Shown: one piece after another, positions 6,420-7,851 of the stretch
Layout: the number at the start of each line of letters is the position of its first letter
How positions within the stretch are numbered: the stretch's first letter is position 1
Assembly (NCBI GenBank): GCA_030039575.1
Contig: JASHVH010000263.1
Coordinates: 1 to 7,851, forward strand
From: Acidimicrobiales bacterium
GTDB lineage: Bacteria > Actinomycetota > Acidimicrobiia > Acidimicrobiales > Palsa-688
Direction of reading: 5' to 3'
Length of the DNA: 7,851 bases
Program-made: the position numbers and the translations under genes
Notes under the pieces: generated by a model
The model's input: only the letters and a program-made list of their open reading frames with translations
Databases searched by the model: none
Told to the model about the DNA's origin: nothing

Positions 6420-6459
6420 CCGGGACAGCCGGCTCGGGCAGGGCCCGGCTGGCTCCCGG
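6420..6459 (-). terminator. Strong hairpin after the secreted-protein gene, likely terminator
   Basis: Read on the minus strand, 5 bases after the TAG at 6465, the RNA can pair CCGGGA with TCCCGG (6454-6459 and 6420-6425), then GCC with GGC, GC with GC, and CGGGC with GCCCG (6443-6447 and 6435-6439) around a CCT loop: about 16 pairs with small bulges. No T-run follows, so it would be a U-less terminator or an mRNA 3'-end protector. Confidence 0.45.
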
Positions 6460-6464
6460 CCGCA

Positions 6465-7367
6465 CTAACCGCTGCAGCCCACGCTCTCGAGGGTCAGGTG
6501 GGCGCCCGGGGCCGACACCTTGACCGGGCCGATGCCGGGGGCGAAGTACGTGGTCGACGTGAGTAGCTGGGAGAACGTCGAGGAGAGCAGCGGCCATGTT
6601 TTGTTCAGGATGGCGGGGCCGTTCAAAGGCTTTACCGTGACGACGGAGGTCACCACGCCGACGGGCCCCGCGTATGTGCCCCCCGGGGTACTGATAGAGC
6701 CGACCGCGGGGGCCAAGGAAGCCTTGAGGGTGAACTGCAGGGTCAACGACTTGCCATTGGCCGCCAATTCGGCGAGGGCAGCCGCCGCCTGGCCCCCGCC
6801 CCCCGCCAGCGTGACCGTGAGGGCCCTGGTGGCCGTCTGCCCGCCCCGCAGCTGGCCAGGCGAGGGGTAAACCTCGCTGCCACCGAAGGTGACCGTGTAG
6901 CCGCCGGCCGACCCGGAGAACCCGGGCGGCAGGCCCACGGAGCCGTTGTCGAAGATCTCCCAGGTGCTGTTGGCGGTCACGGAGTGCACCTTGCCGGCCG
7001 CCCCCGCGCTCGTGACGATGCGGTAGTGCAAAAGGGTGCCCGAGGCCGTCTGCGACTTGCTCAAGAGCGTCATCGTCTCCTTGGCGCTCGTTACGCCTAC
7101 CGTCTTGACGGCTGTTGTCTCGACGGTGCACGAGCGACCCGCCTGAGTGTTGACGTACGTAAGCCACGAGCCGCCGGCGGCGTAGGCGGGGCTAGCCGTG
7201 GCCGCGCCGACCAGGGCCAGGCAAAAGACGGCGGCCGCCGCCCCCATCGCCGTTAGGCCCTGCGCTCGCCGCCGTCCGGCCGGGGGGCGGTGCAGCGAGG
7301 GATGATGGAGGGCCCGTCCCGGGTGGGCCTGGGCAGGACCGGGACCGGCAGAAGAGGCAGTGGTCAT
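6465..7367 (-). CDS. Secreted protein of unknown function
   Basis: A 300-aa protein with an unusually long, Pro/His/Arg-rich N-terminal region (1-37), a hydrophobic core at about 40-58 and a likely signal-peptidase site after SPAYA (residue 63). The mature part is rich in Ser, Thr, Gly and Val with alternating patterns suggesting beta structure, and has no membrane segment. Only two cysteines remain after cleavage, Cys80 and Cys298, near opposite ends, so they could form a disulfide closing the domain. The near-terminal TTYFAPGIGPVKV (272-284) resembles the Y-APG-G-VK strand seen in several secreted beta-rich lipoprotein-like families, but I do not recognise the family. ATG at 7367 has AAAGGTGG (7375-7382) seven bases upstream, favouring it over the internal ATG at codon 41, which would give a conventional short signal peptide. 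It has its own downstream hairpin and is probably monocistronic. Confidence 0.75.
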   Translation of the reverse strand: MTTASSAGPGPAQAHPGRALHHPSLHRPPAGRRRAQGLTAMGAAAAVFCLALVGAATASPAYAAGGSWLTYVNTQAGRSCTVETTAVKTVGVTSAKETMTLLSKSQTASGTLLHYRIVTSAGAAGKVHSVTANSTWEIFDNGSVGLPPGFSGSAGGYTVTFGGSEVYPSPGQLRGGQTATRALTVTLAGGGGQAAAALAELAANGKSLTLQFTLKASLAPAVGSISTPGGTYAGPVGVVTSVVTVKPLNGPAILNKTWPLLSSTFSQLLTSTTYFAPGIGPVKVSAPGAHLTLESVGCSG

Positions 7368-7374
7368 AGCAGGT

Positions 7375-7382
7375 CCACCTTT
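7375..7382 (-). promoter_or_regulatory. Ribosome binding site of the secreted-protein gene
   Basis: AAAGGTGG on the minus strand, seven bases before the ATG at 7367. It decides between this start and the internal ATG at codon 41, and so supports the long N-terminal region before the signal peptide. Confidence 0.65.
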
Positions 7383-7489
7383 CTGAGAGGTTTGCAGTTT
7401 TGCACGACAGCGCAGATCTTCCAGTCGCCGTGGTGAGGAGCTTCGCCGCGCGTCACAAAATAGTCTCGAGCGGTGCTGTTGCAGATGAT

Positions 7490-7851
7490 GAGCTCGGCAT
7501 GAGCCAGCGGCTCGGCATAGCGGCGTCCCTCCTCGGCGACCCGGGGCGGGCTGCTTTTCGACGAGCCGGTCGAGGGCCTCGGCCCGGAAGGTACCCGCTG
7601 GGTACGGCGCTTCCTCGGGGGCCTGGCGGCCGGGGGCCGGACCGTGTTTGCTTCGGCGCTCACCGCCGCCGGCGCCAGCGTCTGCGACGGTGACGACGGG
7701 CCGTTGACCGTAGAGGGGCTGACTGCCCCGCAGATCGGCGACCTGGGGCCCGCCATCGGCTCCGGGCCCACGAACTGACGCCCGTGACCGCGTCTTTGGA
7801 GGACGCGTTCATGGAACTGGCCCGGGATGAGGTGGAGTACCGCCCTTATCC
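7490..7851 (+). pseudogene. Remnant of an ABC exporter ATPase (DrrA/CcmA-like), frameshifted and internally deleted; runs off window end
   Basis: Three pieces of one ATPase are read in two frames. Piece one (from 7490) gives ELGMSQRLGIAASLLGDPG, the signature-loop region. After 7 instead of 6 bases, piece two (from 7551) gives LLFDEPVEGLGPEGTRWV, the Walker B and D-loop (here GLG for the usual GLD), then GRTVF joined straight to the C-terminal regulatory part (ALTAAGASV, PLTVEGLTAPQIGDL), ending at TGA 7776-7778. Piece three, back in the first frame from about 7769, gives HELTPVTASLEDAFMELARD and EVEYR, the family's C-terminal end. Everything before the signature loop (Walker A, Q-loop) is absent, and the switch-histidine region after GRTVF is deleted. 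This cannot be a working ATPase. Sequencing errors could explain the frameshifts but not the missing segments. Family membership is from recognition of these motifs. Confidence 0.75.

Larger units (their letters stand above)
6127..6464. other. Intergenic region upstream of the importer operon
   Basis: A gap of 338 bases between the secreted-protein stop and the binding-protein start, both genes on the minus strand. It holds the hairpin at 6420-6459 and, next to the importer, the candidate promoter at 6147-6176 and ribosome site at 6132-6137. I see no gene in the middle (about 6180-6420); open frames there, such as 6153-6566 (+), run into the coding region of the secreted protein and look incidental. 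Confidence 0.5.

Noticed and set aside
7391..7404. Direct repeat TTTGCA-GT-TTTGCA upstream of the secreted-protein gene
   Set aside because: Only two six-base copies, too short to call a regulatory site without further examples.
7364..7771. Open frame of 135 aa on the minus strand whose stop overlaps the secreted-protein start (ATGA)
   Set aside because: It is antisense to recognisable ABC ATPase segments and is Pro/Arg/Ser-rich; the ATGA overlap is probably chance. The part covering 7368-7489 looks more protein-like but matches nothing I know.

Overview
The base composition (high GC), codon use and protein families suggest a chromosomal segment of a high-GC actinobacterium (Actinomycetota); I cannot place it further. 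Recognisable protein-coding sequence fills most of the window. There is no rRNA, tRNA, CRISPR array, transposase or phage gene that I can see.

Layout. Positions 1-855 (+) hold the C-terminal part of a saccharopine dehydrogenase-family protein whose start lies upstream of the window. Positions 856-1341 are a gene-poor gap with one strong stem-loop. Positions 1342-1836 (-) encode a shortened NAD-dependent epimerase: the Rossmann start is joined directly to the C-terminal third, with the middle of the family missing. Positions 1904-2404 (-) encode a complete DinB/DUF664 protein. Positions 2433-6126 (-) carry a four-gene osmoprotectant (glycine betaine/choline/carnitine-type, OpuC/ProVWX-like) ABC importer, transcribed in the order binding protein, permease, permease, ATPase with CBS domains. 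Positions 6465-7367 (-) encode a secreted protein of unknown function ending at a strong hairpin. From about 7490 to the window end (+) lies a frameshifted, internally deleted remnant of an ABC exporter ATPase.

How the genes work together. The importer genes form a complete transporter: a secreted binding protein captures the solute, two membrane permeases form the channel, and the OpuCA-type ATPase powers uptake, with its CBS pair as the likely sensor of ionic strength or nucleotide. A promoter-like region with an AAACGTTT palindrome and an excellent ribosome binding site precede the binding-protein gene. The DinB gene follows the ATPase by 28 bases and is probably co-transcribed.

What stands out. 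The 160-base gap between the second permease and the ATPase is almost entirely one long imperfect inverted repeat (3601-3639 against 3689-3729), either a small mobile element (MITE-like) or a large intercistronic mRNA hairpin ending at the ATPase Shine-Dalgarno. Two genes outside the importer operon, the epimerase and the exporter ATPase, have each lost their middle, which suggests local gene decay by deletion. I see no convincing new multi-gene system; the inverted repeat and the epimerase deletion junction are the best leads.
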